Source: Pontibacter beigongshangensis
GTDB lineage: Bacteria; Bacteroidota; Bacteroidia; Cytophagales; Hymenobacteraceae
DNA length: 64,000 nucleotides
NCBI RefSeq assembly: GCF_014332515.1
Contig: NZ_VFSD01000029.1
Span: 1-64,000 of the forward strand
Direction of reading: 5' to 3'
Shown here: positions 16,553 through 25,594 of the stretch, in pieces
Layout of the letters: every line of letters starts with the position of its first letter
Numbering within the stretch: position 1 is the first letter of the stretch
Program-made: the position numbers and the translations under genes
Notes under the pieces: model-generated
The model's input: only the letters and a program-made list of their open reading frames with translations
Told to the model about the DNA's origin: nothing
Databases searched by the model: none

Positions 16553-18142
16553 TTATTTTATCCCGGCTGCGCCGTTGCCGGTAAGGCGGTCTTCTATATG
16601 GAAAAAGTCGAAATCCACGTAGCCGCCCGGTGTTTTGGTGGCATAGTTAAACAGCCCGAAGCGGTAGCCCATGAAGTGCGGGATGGTGTAGGCCATTTTG
16701 AGTTGTGAGCCTATTTTAGTCCAGCGCCTGCCATCGAGGCTGTAATAGAACGAAGCCACATCCCTGCGATCGTTGAAATCAGCCTCCGCTTTGAGATACA
16801 CTTTTTTCTGATTTAGCGGCACCCGCTCCTCTTCAACCGCCGTGCCTGATTGGGCATCTACCATGACAATGGATTTGGCGCCATTCTCGAATTTGACCCC
16901 CACCAGCCCGTACTTTTGCTGCAACAGGGCAAGACCGGCAAAATCGCCTTCTTTCATTTTAGAAATATCGATGGCGGTGGATCCGGTGCATTCCGGGCCT
17001 ATGGTGCGTTGTGTCAGGGTATTTCTGGCGAGTAAGAAGTCGTTGTCTACGCGGCCAGTGGTTAGGCGCAAGTGGCCATTCCGCTGCGAAAGCGACCAAA
17101 GCTCATTTACAGGATTGTGGTTCCACTGCCATACCAGCGGCAGCGCAGGGTCCTCTTTCTTTCTGGTAAATTCGTCGGAGGCAACAATATTCGGGATCAG
17201 GCCTTTGCTGGCCGGAAGGTTTAACTCCTCCGGCACCTTGCCATCCACACCCAATACCGGCCAGCCCGCCTCCCATTTTACCGGCACCAGATACGGAATG
17301 CGGCCGACTGCTCCGAAATCACGGAACAGGTAGGCGTACCAATCGCCATTAGGTGTGTCGATGAGTCCGCCCTGCGCTACGCCTTTGTCCTGCAAAACCA
17401 CACGGCCTTCGTAGGGACCTGATATGTTGTCGGCGCGATGCACGATAACGGTGCGCATGCCGCCTTTGGGCCAGGCAATATTGAACAGGTAATATTTCCC
17501 GTTTACTTTAAATAGTTGCGAGCCTTCGGCCGGGAGCCCCACATTAGGACCGGCAGGTTGGGTTGCATTTTCGATGAGCACATGTTCCGTACCTGGCTTT
17601 ATGCCCGACAAATCTTCCTTCAGCTCAACCATGCTCAGTTTGCCAGCACCCCAGATCATGTACACACGGCCGTCATCGTCGAAAAACAGGGTGTGGTCGT
17701 GGAGCGAGGGCTTAAAGGAAGAAGCTTTCCAGGGACCTTTCTCAATGTCCTTTGTGGTGTACACATGCGTTTTTCCGGTTGTCTGGGCAAAGGTGGTAAC
17801 ATAATAGGTGCCCTTATGAAAGCGCAGGCTACTGGCCCAGGAGCCTCTGCCGTAGGTGCTTTTCCCGTTGTTCAGATTCAGCTCGTCCACCTCCTCGAGC
17901 ACATCGTAGGCATAGCCCACCATCTCCCAGTTCACCAGGTCCTTCGACTTCATAATCGGCAGGCCCGGACTCATGTGCATGGTGGTGCTGCTCATATAGT
18001 AAGTGTCCCCTACCCGGATAATAGCGATATCAGGCACATCAGCATGAATGATGGGATTTTTTGCGCCCTGACCAACGGAAGGCAGGGTTATAAGAAGATA
18101 TAGCAGAAGAATGAAACTGCGCCGATACATGTATTTCATCAT
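16553..18142 (-). CDS. GH43 family glycosidase (distinct subfamily)
   Basis: A 529-aa exported GH43 enzyme (signal peptide ending SVGQGA). The expected acids are in HADVPDIAII, SLHDHTLFFDDDG and LPAEGSQLF. A C-terminal concanavalin-like domain runs from about 330 to 520 (FMGYRFGLFNYAT). It is more distant from the other GH43 proteins here and resembles subfamilies active as exo-xylosidases or arabinofuranosidases. The start codon overlaps the stop codon of the GH8 gene by 4 bp (ATGATGA), so the two are translationally coupled. Confidence 0.92.
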   Translation of the reverse strand: MMKYMYRRSFILLLYLLITLPSVGQGAKNPIIHADVPDIAIIRVGDTYYMSSTTMHMSPGLPIMKSKDLVNWEMVGYAYDVLEEVDELNLNNGKSTYGRGSWASSLRFHKGTYYVTTFAQTTGKTHVYTTKDIEKGPWKASSFKPSLHDHTLFFDDDGRVYMIWGAGKLSMVELKEDLSGIKPGTEHVLIENATQPAGPNVGLPAEGSQLFKVNGKYYLFNIAWPKGGMRTVIVHRADNISGPYEGRVVLQDKGVAQGGLIDTPNGDWYAYLFRDFGAVGRIPYLVPVKWEAGWPVLGVDGKVPEELNLPASKGLIPNIVASDEFTRKKEDPALPLVWQWNHNPVNELWSLSQRNGHLRLTTGRVDNDFLLARNTLTQRTIGPECTGSTAIDISKMKEGDFAGLALLQQKYGLVGVKFENGAKSIVMVDAQSGTAVEEERVPLNQKKVYLKAEADFNDRRDVASFYYSLDGRRWTKIGSQLKMAYTIPHFMGYRFGLFNYATKTPGGYVDFDFFHIEDRLTGNGAAGIK

Positions 18143-19461
18143 GATTTGTTCAGGTCAGGAGTAATAATACGGTAATTTCCACTCAGGTGCATCAGGCTGA
18201 ACAGGTACAGCAAACCGTCGTAGTAAGGGTCAAAATATCCGTCTTCGTAAGGCTCCAGTTTAGCCTTCCAAACCTCGTCCACAAATTTCCAGCTTTTGGC
18301 CTGGGTACCCATGATCGAAGCCGCCCCGGCAGTAGACACAAGTCCTAACGAATGGCGTAGTTTCTGAAATCCTCCTGCCTGAAGAATCCATTCCGGCCGC
18401 GATCCATCGATGTTGAACTGGTCGTTGTAGGTTTCGAGTCCCTGGCTATACAGGAAGTTTTGAATACGGTTTGCGTACTCTTGTTGCCACTTTTTGTCTT
18501 TGGCATACCAGCTGTAATCCATTGCTATGTTCATAGGCACGCGCCAGGAGTCGTAGCGGAATGCCTCGCCTATTTGGTCTTTGCCTCTGCTGTGTGGGGC
18601 ACCGCTGAACTCGGAGTAATCCGGTGTCAGGCCTGTTTCCGGATGTGTGGCCCGGTGCAGAAACACACGTGCCGTGTCAGCGCAATCTCTGTAGAACTGT
18701 TCTTTGCCATCTTTGGCATATTCGGCCCATACCTCGAAAAAGGCGGGTACATGATAAGATGGGTCGGTCCAGTCATACATATCGCCTTCAGGCACAAAGT
18801 TGATTTGCTTGTGTTGTACATTGATTACATTCTTGATTCCCATGGTGCCGTCTTTGCTCCACATGGCATCCAGAATTCTTCTTCCTTCAGCATAGTAATC
18901 TATACCTGTATCGTTGCCCCACCTGTTTGAAGCAAATATCAGGGAGGTCACAAAATACAACTCCCCATCTGAGGCCGAGCCATCCGAATTGCGTTTGCCT
19001 GTTTTCGGATCCACGCTCCAGGCAAAGTACGCATCGCGGGGGCCGCCCTGGTGTTGCATGTATTTTTTGGTCCAGCGCCAGAGCCGGTCGAACACCTCTT
19101 TTTTGTCTAGCTGCACGGCCACCATCAGGCCATAAGAAAGGCCCTCAGTGCGCGCGTCCTTGTTCTTTATGTCCGACACATAGGCCATTGAGTCTCCTAC
19201 TTCAAAATAGACTCTGTCAGGTCCCTCGAAGAGGTCGTGGTAGGCTTTTGCCAGTTTTGCATCGATCTCAGCCTGCGGGTAGCCTGCCTCCAGGAATACG
19301 TTTCGGTACTTGCCGGTTTCCCAGGCTCCCGCTTCCCACGGCTTCATTTTCCCGCGCGGGTCGCTCACTTGCTCTCCCTCCTGCTTAGAAGTAGTGCATG
19401 CTGTGAGCAACACCACCAGGAGTGCAACTACCAGAACGGATGAATTAATCTCTTTTTTCAT
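18139..19461 (-). CDS. GH8 reducing-end xylose-releasing exo-oligoxylanase
   Basis: A 440-aa lipoprotein (lipobox region LLTACTTS). The GH8 (alpha/alpha)6 barrel starts at MKPWEAGAWETGKYRNVF. The general acid is the Glu in ARTEGLSYGLM, and GSASDGELYFVTSL carries the second conserved acidic site. Length and motifs match the Rex type, which removes xylose from the reducing end of xylo-oligosaccharides; other GH8 members are xylanases or chitosanases. It lies 22 bp downstream of the acetylesterase gene and overlaps the next GH43 gene. Confidence 0.9.
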   Translation of the reverse strand: MKKEINSSVLVVALLVVLLTACTTSKQEGEQVSDPRGKMKPWEAGAWETGKYRNVFLEAGYPQAEIDAKLAKAYHDLFEGPDRVYFEVGDSMAYVSDIKNKDARTEGLSYGLMVAVQLDKKEVFDRLWRWTKKYMQHQGGPRDAYFAWSVDPKTGKRNSDGSASDGELYFVTSLIFASNRWGNDTGIDYYAEGRRILDAMWSKDGTMGIKNVINVQHKQINFVPEGDMYDWTDPSYHVPAFFEVWAEYAKDGKEQFYRDCADTARVFLHRATHPETGLTPDYSEFSGAPHSRGKDQIGEAFRYDSWRVPMNIAMDYSWYAKDKKWQQEYANRIQNFLYSQGLETYNDQFNIDGSRPEWILQAGGFQKLRHSLGLVSTAGAASIMGTQAKSWKFVDEVWKAKLEPYEDGYFDPYYDGLLYLFSLMHLSGNYRIITPDLNKS

Positions 19462-19483
19462 TTCTCCTTTTTCAAACGATAAG

Positions 19484-20335
19484 TTATTTTGCCTGCGCCT
19501 TTTTATAAGTGGCTAAGGACAGCATTTTGGTGCCGTACCTTCTGCCCAATTCCCTGTAACCTTCTGCCGTAAAATGCAGGCGGTCCGGCAGGCCGGCACA
19601 GCCATCCGAAGAGACTACATGTGCATTCGGAATAACGGCAGGAAGTTTCGCGATGATGGCATTCATGCTGGCGCAGGCTCCATTCTCCTTTTCACCTACT
19701 ACTTCCCCGGCTAACAGGGGAACGGAATCAGGTTTGAGATTTAAGTCATGGAGCAGGTTATCGTAAATACCTTTTACTTTTAAGGGCCACTCCGCATCAC
19801 CAGTGTTTGATTCGCCCTGGTGCAGCAGAATTCCCTTGATGACTCCGTCCTTCTGGGCCAGCTTCGCCATCTCCACCAGGCGACCGTACGGATCCATATC
19901 ATAAGCATGGAGGGCGCTCATCATCCAGCCAGGGGCTGTGGCAACATATGACTGGACATTATTTTTATCGAACAGCTCTATTTTACAGCCTCCTACAGCC
20001 ACATTTATTATCCCCACGGTAATGCTGTCCGGAAGGTTGGCTGTTAAGGTTCTGCCAAAGTAGTCGGCGGGTGTGAGGCCGGTGGCACATCTGCTTAACG
20101 GTGGAACTGCCGTATACCACTCCCCTTTCTTCCGGCCCAGGTTAGGGCAATCGACCGCTTCCAGCACTTTAAACCGCTTATCCACGGTTGTATCCTGCGG
20201 CTCAAATTTAGTATGCCCCTCCATATTGGATTGCCCGAAGCACAGATAAACGTGGAAGTTCGGGTCCTGCGAAAACGCAGCTGTACATTGCAAAACCAGT
20301 ACAGCAACTAAAAAAGACCACATGATGCGTTTCAT
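19484..20335 (-). CDS. Acetylesterase of the SASA/CE6 type
   Basis: A secreted SGNH-fold esterase of about 283 aa. The nucleophile motif is CFGQSNMEGH, followed by INVAVGGCKIELF, LLHQGESNTGD and the C-terminal LPDRLHFTAEGY with the Asp-x-x-His pair. It resembles CE6 acetylxylan esterases and probably removes acetyl groups so that GH8 and GH43 can act. A TTG start at 20359 would add eight residues; the ATG at 20335 (MKRIMWSFLVAVLVLQC) gives a proper signal peptide. It lies 22 bp from GH8. Confidence 0.88.
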   Translation of the reverse strand: MKRIMWSFLVAVLVLQCTAAFSQDPNFHVYLCFGQSNMEGHTKFEPQDTTVDKRFKVLEAVDCPNLGRKKGEWYTAVPPLSRCATGLTPADYFGRTLTANLPDSITVGIINVAVGGCKIELFDKNNVQSYVATAPGWMMSALHAYDMDPYGRLVEMAKLAQKDGVIKGILLHQGESNTGDAEWPLKVKGIYDNLLHDLNLKPDSVPLLAGEVVGEKENGACASMNAIIAKLPAVIPNAHVVSSDGCAGLPDRLHFTAEGYRELGRRYGTKMLSLATYKKAQAK

Positions 20336-20402
20336 ATTTCTACCATTTAAATAAAGCAAATCTAATCGTAGCTGATAAAAGAGAGTTTATGGCTATCGGA
20401 GG

Positions 20403-20497
20403 CAATTATTCTAATCAAAATGCCCCTCCTGAGCATATTTCTGTTGCTGACCCTGCTTTTATGCGATAGATTTTAGTTGGATGTACTGAGTACATGA
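20403..20497 (+). repeat. Dispersed intergenic repeat, copy 7 (long form)
   Basis: On the plus strand: AATTATTCTAATCAAAATGC, CCCTCCTGAGC, a CTG-rich run, then ATTTTAGTTGGATGTACTGA, matching the extension of copies 2 and 8. It is antisense to the flanking genes, in the gap between GH97 and the acetylesterase. Confidence 0.85.
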
Positions 20498-20581
20498 TCA
20501 ACCTAATTTCTAAACAGGCAGGTTTGCTTAGTATTGAAAACTGGTCCTCTGAGCGGTAATTCCCTATCTCAAATGCGGCTC

Positions 20582-22558
20582 TTAGAGGTATGATTGCTGC
20601 ACTAAAACCACTCCGCTGTTTGGCTGTATGGTAATATTCAATTCGCCTTTTTTATTCACTTTTACAGTTTTCATGTAGCTGGTCCCGTCTTTATTGTCTC
20701 CGTAGAATTTCACCTCTTGCCCGGATAACATCGGCGCCTTAATTTTTAGATTTACCGCCTCAGCCTGTGCGTTAATGCCGGCCACGTACCACTCCCCCTG
20801 ATGCTGCCGCGCCAGTACGCAGTACTTTCCGGGATACCCCTCCAGGAACTTTGTCTCATTCCAGGTGGTGGGGACCTCCTTCATAAAATCAATTGTAAAA
20901 GCAGGTGCATCGGTTAGGTTATTAGGGGTGAGGGCAAAAAACTGCACCGGGTTCTGAAACAGCACCGCCGTAGCCAACTGAAATACATCCGTTGTTTTCC
21001 TGTGGTTCCCGCCATCATTGTTCCGGTTGTACCGCTTGTTCAATACCACACCACCAAACTCCATGCTGGCCACAGCATTTCTGATAAAAGGATGCAAGGC
21101 TGCATGAAAGGCCTCCATATCATTGGCGTGCTGGCTGAACATCAGATTCTCGGATGCCAGCACGGCCTCACTGCCTACAAAATTCGGGAACATCCGCTCC
21201 CAGCCTCTTGGCAGCGTTGCACCATGGAACACAACCATCAACCCGTAATCATTGGCATCCGATAAAAGGTCTTCATACAGGCGCATGGTTTCCTGCTTGT
21301 CTCCTCCAAAAAAATCCACTTTAATTCCTTTAACCCCATGCTGCTTCATCCACTGCATTTCCTTTTTTCGGGCAATGGCCGTGTTCATTTTGTTGATGGG
21401 CGTTTGAGGGGCATCATTAAAAGAACCGTTGGAATTGTACCACAGGAATACGCCAACGCCTTTCGAAGCGGCATATTTAATCAATTCCTCCATGCGCTTG
21501 TAGCCGATGCGCTGGTCCCACAAAGCATCTATTAAAATAAACTGGTAGCCTAGCTGGTGCGCCAGGTCTATGTACTTTACCTGGTCGTCATAGGTCATGC
21601 TATTGTCCTGCCACATGATCCAGCTCCAGGTTCCTTTGCCGTATTCATATTTTGCAGATGGCTCGTAGAGTGGCTCCACCACATCGTACGCAATGGTGGT
21701 CTCTACGATTGGCTTCAGGCCCTGGCCCACTGTGATGGTTCGCCAGGGGGTGGTTGCCGATAAGCCTATGGCTGCTCCGGTGCTTCCGAAGCCGTTATTC
21801 TCCGTCTGGTCCGGAAAAGCTATCGTGTACGTTCCGTCAGGCGTCGGGTCACTTAAGTGAGAGCCACAGTAAAGGCCTCTAACGCCGGTTTCTGAAACAA
21901 GCGCCCATTTTTCCCCTAGCCGAAAAAGACACGGGAACGTATAGCCTAGCCCATTTGCCGACCGGGCAGCAATGTCTTTCTCCACCTGGTAGCCTTCTTC
22001 ATAACTTGGCTTCGTTCTGGCAAAACCCACCATGGATTTGGACTGCGGGGTTAAAAACCCTTTGGCATGCTGAGGAAAGTTAAATCCGGTAGCCTCTTTT
22101 TCTACTACAAGCGCTCGCGGGTCTCCTGATTCCGGAATATGGTATCTAAAGGCAATGTCATTATTACTCACCCTGAAAACCACATTCAACACCTTCTTGT
22201 CTTTGTTGGCAAACGAACATACCAACTCATTGGCGAGGTAGTGGATTTCAGACTGCTTTATTTTATCCTGGCTATACTTGTGGTCAATCGCATTCTGCTT
22301 ACTGCCCAGAAGGGTCATTTCATTGGAATAATCAATCAAGTTAGTCTCCAACCCTAAAGGTGAATCCTCCAGAATCGTTTCGCCTGAAAATGTTACCCGA
22401 TATTGCGGCCTGCCATTTTGCGTAAATACTTCTACCTGTAACTTATTGTCAGGACTGCTAACTTTTGCCTGTTGGGCCTGAGCCAGCACAGGAAGGAGTA
22501 CCACTAAATAAAGGATGTAGTTAAATGCTCTGTTTCCGCTTTTTCTTTTCATTAGCAT
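20582..22558 (-). CDS. GH97 glycoside hydrolase (alpha-glucosidase/alpha-galactosidase type)
   Basis: A 658-aa secreted protein (signal peptide ending LAQAQQ). An N-terminal beta-supersandwich (about 30-285) is followed by a (beta/alpha)8 barrel (WSWIMWQDNSMTYDD, FILIDALWD, GVKGIKVDFFGGDKQ) and a C-terminal beta domain. GH97 contains retaining alpha-galactosidases (nucleophile Asp, here probably in KVDFFGG) and inverting alpha-glucosidases; which applies here needs an alignment. In a xylan locus removal of alpha-linked galactose side chains is plausible. Start is at 22558 or 22552 (MLMKRK). Either overlaps the 3' end of the GH10 gene by more than 30 bp. Confidence 0.9.
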   Translation of the reverse strand: MLMKRKSGNRAFNYILYLVVLLPVLAQAQQAKVSSPDNKLQVEVFTQNGRPQYRVTFSGETILEDSPLGLETNLIDYSNEMTLLGSKQNAIDHKYSQDKIKQSEIHYLANELVCSFANKDKKVLNVVFRVSNNDIAFRYHIPESGDPRALVVEKEATGFNFPQHAKGFLTPQSKSMVGFARTKPSYEEGYQVEKDIAARSANGLGYTFPCLFRLGEKWALVSETGVRGLYCGSHLSDPTPDGTYTIAFPDQTENNGFGSTGAAIGLSATTPWRTITVGQGLKPIVETTIAYDVVEPLYEPSAKYEYGKGTWSWIMWQDNSMTYDDQVKYIDLAHQLGYQFILIDALWDQRIGYKRMEELIKYAASKGVGVFLWYNSNGSFNDAPQTPINKMNTAIARKKEMQWMKQHGVKGIKVDFFGGDKQETMRLYEDLLSDANDYGLMVVFHGATLPRGWERMFPNFVGSEAVLASENLMFSQHANDMEAFHAALHPFIRNAVASMEFGGVVLNKRYNRNNDGGNHRKTTDVFQLATAVLFQNPVQFFALTPNNLTDAPAFTIDFMKEVPTTWNETKFLEGYPGKYCVLARQHQGEWYVAGINAQAEAVNLKIKAPMLSGQEVKFYGDNKDGTSYMKTVKVNKKGELNITIQPNSGVVLVQQSYL

Positions 22559-23702
22559 GTGGTGGTTGTGCTGCTTGGATAAGTGATTTTACAACTGGTT
22601 TCGCCTGGTTTTCTCTGTCGAAAAGCAAGGTGTAATCTGTCCGCCCCCTGACCGGCCAGTTATTTTTCCAGGACTGTCCGTCATTTACTCCCCAGAGCGT
22701 TACTCTGTCGATCTTGTCCTGGTGCTTTATAAACAGATTAAAGAAGCCCAGGTAGCGCTCTGTAAAAGCCTGGCTCACTGAATCGGGCAGGCCGTTGGCA
22801 TAGGGGTTCATTTTCTGCTGATATTCGTAGGTAGCAGACACTTCAGCGCCTGCGTTTTCCCAGGGAGATGGGAGCACCGAGAGGTCCAGTTCTGTGATCA
22901 TTACTTTCACCCCCAGGTCTGAGTATGCCAGTATGCTTTTTTCAAACTCATCGATGGCCGGATGTTTCAGGCCAATGTGTCCCTGCATCCCGATGCCGTC
23001 TATCTGCACCCCCTGCTCCTGAAGCTTCTTTACCATAGCTACCACCCCACTTCTTTTTCCCGGCAGGGCCATAGAGTAGTCGTTGTACATCAGCTTGGCA
23101 TCAGGGTCGGCATCATGGGCAAACTGAAATGCCAGTCTTACAAAGTCTTCGCCAATGATCTCGTAAAATTTACTCTTCCTCCAGGAGCCATCATCCAGAA
23201 TCGCTTCATTTACGACATCCCAGGTATGGATGCGGCCCTTGTACCGGCCAACCACTGTGTAGATGTGGTCCTTCATGCGCTGCACCAGCACCTCCCGGGA
23301 CACATCGTTGCCCTGGCTATCTGTAAAAAACCAGCGTGGTGCCTGCGAGTGCCAGATCAGGGTGTGGCCATTGATATGCATGTTGTTTTGTTCGCCAAAC
23401 GCCACAAACTGGTCAGCCAGTTCAAAGCGAAATTCACCCTCTACGGGTTGAAGCATGCCGCTTTTCATACAATTTTCGGCTACCACGGCATTGAAATTCT
23501 CTTTCACTACTTGCACAGCAGCAGCATCGTTCCCCATTATCTGCCGCTCATTAAGAGCGGTACCGATGTAAAACTTGTCTTTATAGGCATCCTTCAGCGT
23601 CAGTTCGCTGGTTTCTGGTGTTACTACCTTACAGGCAACGCTCAAAATGCTTAATAAAAGCATCGTTACTACTGTACCTAACCAATATCTTTTATTTTCC
23701 AT
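22521..23702 (-). CDS. GH10 endo-1,4-beta-xylanase, lipoprotein
   Basis: A 393-aa GH10 enzyme with a lipobox (SILSVACK, Cys about 24). The catalytic barrel runs from about 40 to 375: HTLIWHSQAPRWFF, acid/base in TWDVVNEAILD, nucleophile in MITELDLSVL, and LWGVNDGQSWKNNWP. It cleaves internal bonds of xylan or long xylo-oligosaccharides at the cell envelope. Its promoter region carries the same 21-bp box array and TAnnTTTG box as SusC1, so both should answer to the same activator. The last residues (KKKRKQSI) are encoded in the overlap with GH97. Confidence 0.95.
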   Translation of the reverse strand: MENKRYWLGTVVTMLLLSILSVACKVVTPETSELTLKDAYKDKFYIGTALNERQIMGNDAAAVQVVKENFNAVVAENCMKSGMLQPVEGEFRFELADQFVAFGEQNNMHINGHTLIWHSQAPRWFFTDSQGNDVSREVLVQRMKDHIYTVVGRYKGRIHTWDVVNEAILDDGSWRKSKFYEIIGEDFVRLAFQFAHDADPDAKLMYNDYSMALPGKRSGVVAMVKKLQEQGVQIDGIGMQGHIGLKHPAIDEFEKSILAYSDLGVKVMITELDLSVLPSPWENAGAEVSATYEYQQKMNPYANGLPDSVSQAFTERYLGFFNLFIKHQDKIDRVTLWGVNDGQSWKNNWPVRGRTDYTLLFDRENQAKPVVKSLIQAAQPPHANEKKKRKQSI

Positions 23703-23858
23703 TTTTATATTTTTTTCAACTCAATATTACAGGCAAATGCTTTCGGAAGCAGGAGAGAATATCTGTGATCTGACGTACGGTTCTTCTACCTGATGTTTGT
23801 TTTCCACTGGAACTCCCATGCATTCATCAATACGAACATTCGTTCAGTTACCGATATA

Positions 23859-23866
23859 CAAATCTA
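23859..23866 (-). promoter_or_regulatory. -7 promoter box of the GH10 gene
   Basis: The minus strand reads TAGATTTG, a perfect TAnnTTTG. It lies 157 bp before the start codon and exactly 30 bp after the proximal box of the operator array, the same spacing as in the SusC1 promoter. Confidence 0.75.
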
Positions 23867-23896
23867 TTTAACTCAACCGTAACGGGAGCAACTTTA

Positions 23897-23967
23897 CATT
23901 ACAGGTCTTTTCCGCTATGTTACATACACGCATCTGGCTGTAACATACATTTAACCTGATGTAACAT
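23897..23967. promoter_or_regulatory. Four-box operator array with 21-bp period
   Basis: Boxes on the plus strand: CATTACAG (23897), TGTTACAT (23918), TGTAACAT (23939) and TGTAACAT (23960), each exactly 21 bp apart. The first is degenerate. The distal box is followed by TATGGCCAAAT, giving a 19-bp block identical to the SusC1 array. A 21-bp step places half-sites on one DNA face, as AraC-family proteins require. The local hybrid two-component regulator is the obvious candidate binder. Confidence 0.8.
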
Positions 23968-23990
23968 TATGGCCAAATCTCAATACACTT

Positions 23991-24083
23991 AGTACATTCA
24001 AGTAAAATATGTCATATGTAATCCGGACCAGCAGCATCAGGAGCAGAAGAGGTCTCCGAAGGGCCGTTTTGATTAGAATAATT
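23991..24083 (-). repeat. Dispersed intergenic repeat, copy 8 (long form)
   Basis: On the minus strand: AATTATTCTAATCAAAACGG, CCCTTCGGAGACC, a CTG/CTC run and the extension ending TTTTACTTGAATGTACT. It is the closest relative of copy 2. It begins 24 bp from the operator array and ends about 30 bp beyond the GH5 stop codon. Confidence 0.85.
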
Positions 24084-24115
24084 CCAAAAGACAGCCTTTA
24101 CTGGAATGTACTTAG

Positions 24116-25594
24116 CTACTTTATTAGGAGCTTTCTTGTCGTACGAAAATTCTCACCACTTATCTCCAATACATACATGCCCTGGCCGAGGCCCGTCCTG
24201 ATCAGACTTTCTCCATAGCGAAGGTTCTGCTGCCTAAACACCTGTTTTCCGCTTAGGGTATAAATTGCAATCTGGTAATTATTAATAAAAGGAGAATTCA
24301 GGAGAACCGTAAAAGTACCCTTGTTCACGGGATTGGGGTAAGTCTCCAATACATCGCCCAGGTCTTTATTCTCTAATTCAGGAACTGAGGCCAACGCATT
24401 GCAGCTGGCTACCGGAACATTGGTGCCGGCGTATTGCGCAAACCAGCGTTTAACCGGTGCTGCACAGGCTTCCCAATTATTGTAATAGGCCACTTCCCCA
24501 TTCGGGTCACCCCGATCCAGCAGGTTGTCGGGGGCAAGCACGTTCCAGCTTACATTGCCGGATTGGTTCAGAATATAGTTCAGGTTCGCACCAAATCCAT
24601 CGCCTTGAGCTATACCGGTGGTGGCCTTGCCCCAGGCGCCATATCCTTCGGGTGCCCAGTCTGTTTCGGTAACAGCGATCGGGGCAAAATCGGCCACAGG
24701 CTTTACATGCTCGTCCCACCCTTTCTGAAAAGCCTGGTAGTTCCGAATGCCTCCCCAGTAGCCGGGGTAAATATGCACAGCGTAGCCTATGTTACCTCCG
24801 GTAATTCTGTTGTTTGCATAGCCTGCATAATGCGATTGCCAGCCCGTACCTGGTATCCAGCAAATGTTACTGGCACCATTATTCCGGATGATATCCACGA
24901 GTGGTTGGAAATAGTTTTTCAGAGCGTCGAAATGAGCTTGTGAAGTCTTTCCCCAAACACCGTTTGTACCCAGAATCTCTACAGGCTCGTTTGCTAACTC
25001 AAACATGACATGGTCTGCATTCCTGAGCCCCGGGTGCTGAGACAAAAACGTCCAGATTGTTTTCAGATAACTGTGATACGCATCATTTACGGCAATTCGC
25101 TCCGGACATACGCCCGGTGGGCGAAGGATGACATACATGCCTCTTTCCCTGGCATGGTTAATCAACGGGATGATGACCTGGTCGGTATAGGTCACCAGCC
25201 TGTCGTAACTGAACCTGGAGATATTGTTCTCCGGAATGGGAGGCCCGGGCGTGTTGGTCCAGTAAGGGTCTATGTGAAGCCTGATGTAATTGAGGTGCCA
25301 GCCGTCTTCTGTATTGGTGAGCCTGTCCATAATAGCCTTATTATAGGCCAGCGCACCTGGCACATTGTAATTATCCCAGGTGCAGTACCTGGAGCTAAAC
25401 CCATACTGACAGCCATTAAACCAGGGGCTTGCCGTTATGGCCACACCATGCAGCACTACATTATTGCCGCAATTATCTTTCAGGTTCCGGCCTTCCACAT
25501 GCAGCGGAGGCAAGGGCATGCCCGGCCAGGCCATCACCTGAAAAGGGAGCAGCCCCCATGCTGCTACCAGAAGTAAAAAGTGAAGCTTTTTCAA
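24116..25594 (-). CDS. GH5 family endoglycanase with T9SS sorting domain
   Basis: A 492-aa secreted protein. The signal peptide (MKKLHFLLLVAAWG..) is followed by a GH5 barrel (about 30-395) with HGVAI, RLHIDPYW, acid/base in MFELANEPVE and nucleophile in IAVTETDWAPEG. The last 75 residues (TYPNPVNKGTFTVLLNSP, then GMYVLEI, RKLLIK) form a type A T9SS C-terminal sorting domain, so the enzyme is exported through the outer membrane and anchored or released. GH5 members act on cellulose, mannan, xyloglucan or arabinoxylan; the subfamily is not certain. The start is TTG at 25594: no in-frame ATG exists before the upstream stop, and a later start would destroy the signal peptide. Confidence 0.88.
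   Translation of the reverse strand: MKKLHFLLLVAAWGLLPFQVMAWPGMPLPPLHVEGRNLKDNCGNNVVLHGVAITASPWFNGCQYGFSSRYCTWDNYNVPGALAYNKAIMDRLTNTEDGWHLNYIRLHIDPYWTNTPGPPIPENNISRFSYDRLVTYTDQVIIPLINHARERGMYVILRPPGVCPERIAVNDAYHSYLKTIWTFLSQHPGLRNADHVMFELANEPVEILGTNGVWGKTSQAHFDALKNYFQPLVDIIRNNGASNICWIPGTGWQSHYAGYANNRITGGNIGYAVHIYPGYWGGIRNYQAFQKGWDEHVKPVADFAPIAVTETDWAPEGYGAWGKATTGIAQGDGFGANLNYILNQSGNVSWNVLAPDNLLDRGDPNGEVAYYNNWEACAAPVKRWFAQYAGTNVPVASCNALASVPELENKDLGDVLETYPNPVNKGTFTVLLNSPFINNYQIAIYTLSGKQVFRQQNLRYGESLIRTGLGQGMYVLEISGENFRTTRKLLIK

Larger units (their letters stand above)
23703..24115. other. Promoter region of the GH10 xylanase gene
   Basis: Contains the -7 box (23859-23866), the four-box array (23897-23967) and long repeat copy 8 (23991-24083). 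No coding region is supported. Confidence 0.7.

Noticed and set aside
23897..23967. CRISPR array
   Set aside because: The 8-bp boxes with 21-bp period are too short, with no true repeat/spacer structure and no cas genes nearby; the promoter geometry explains them better.
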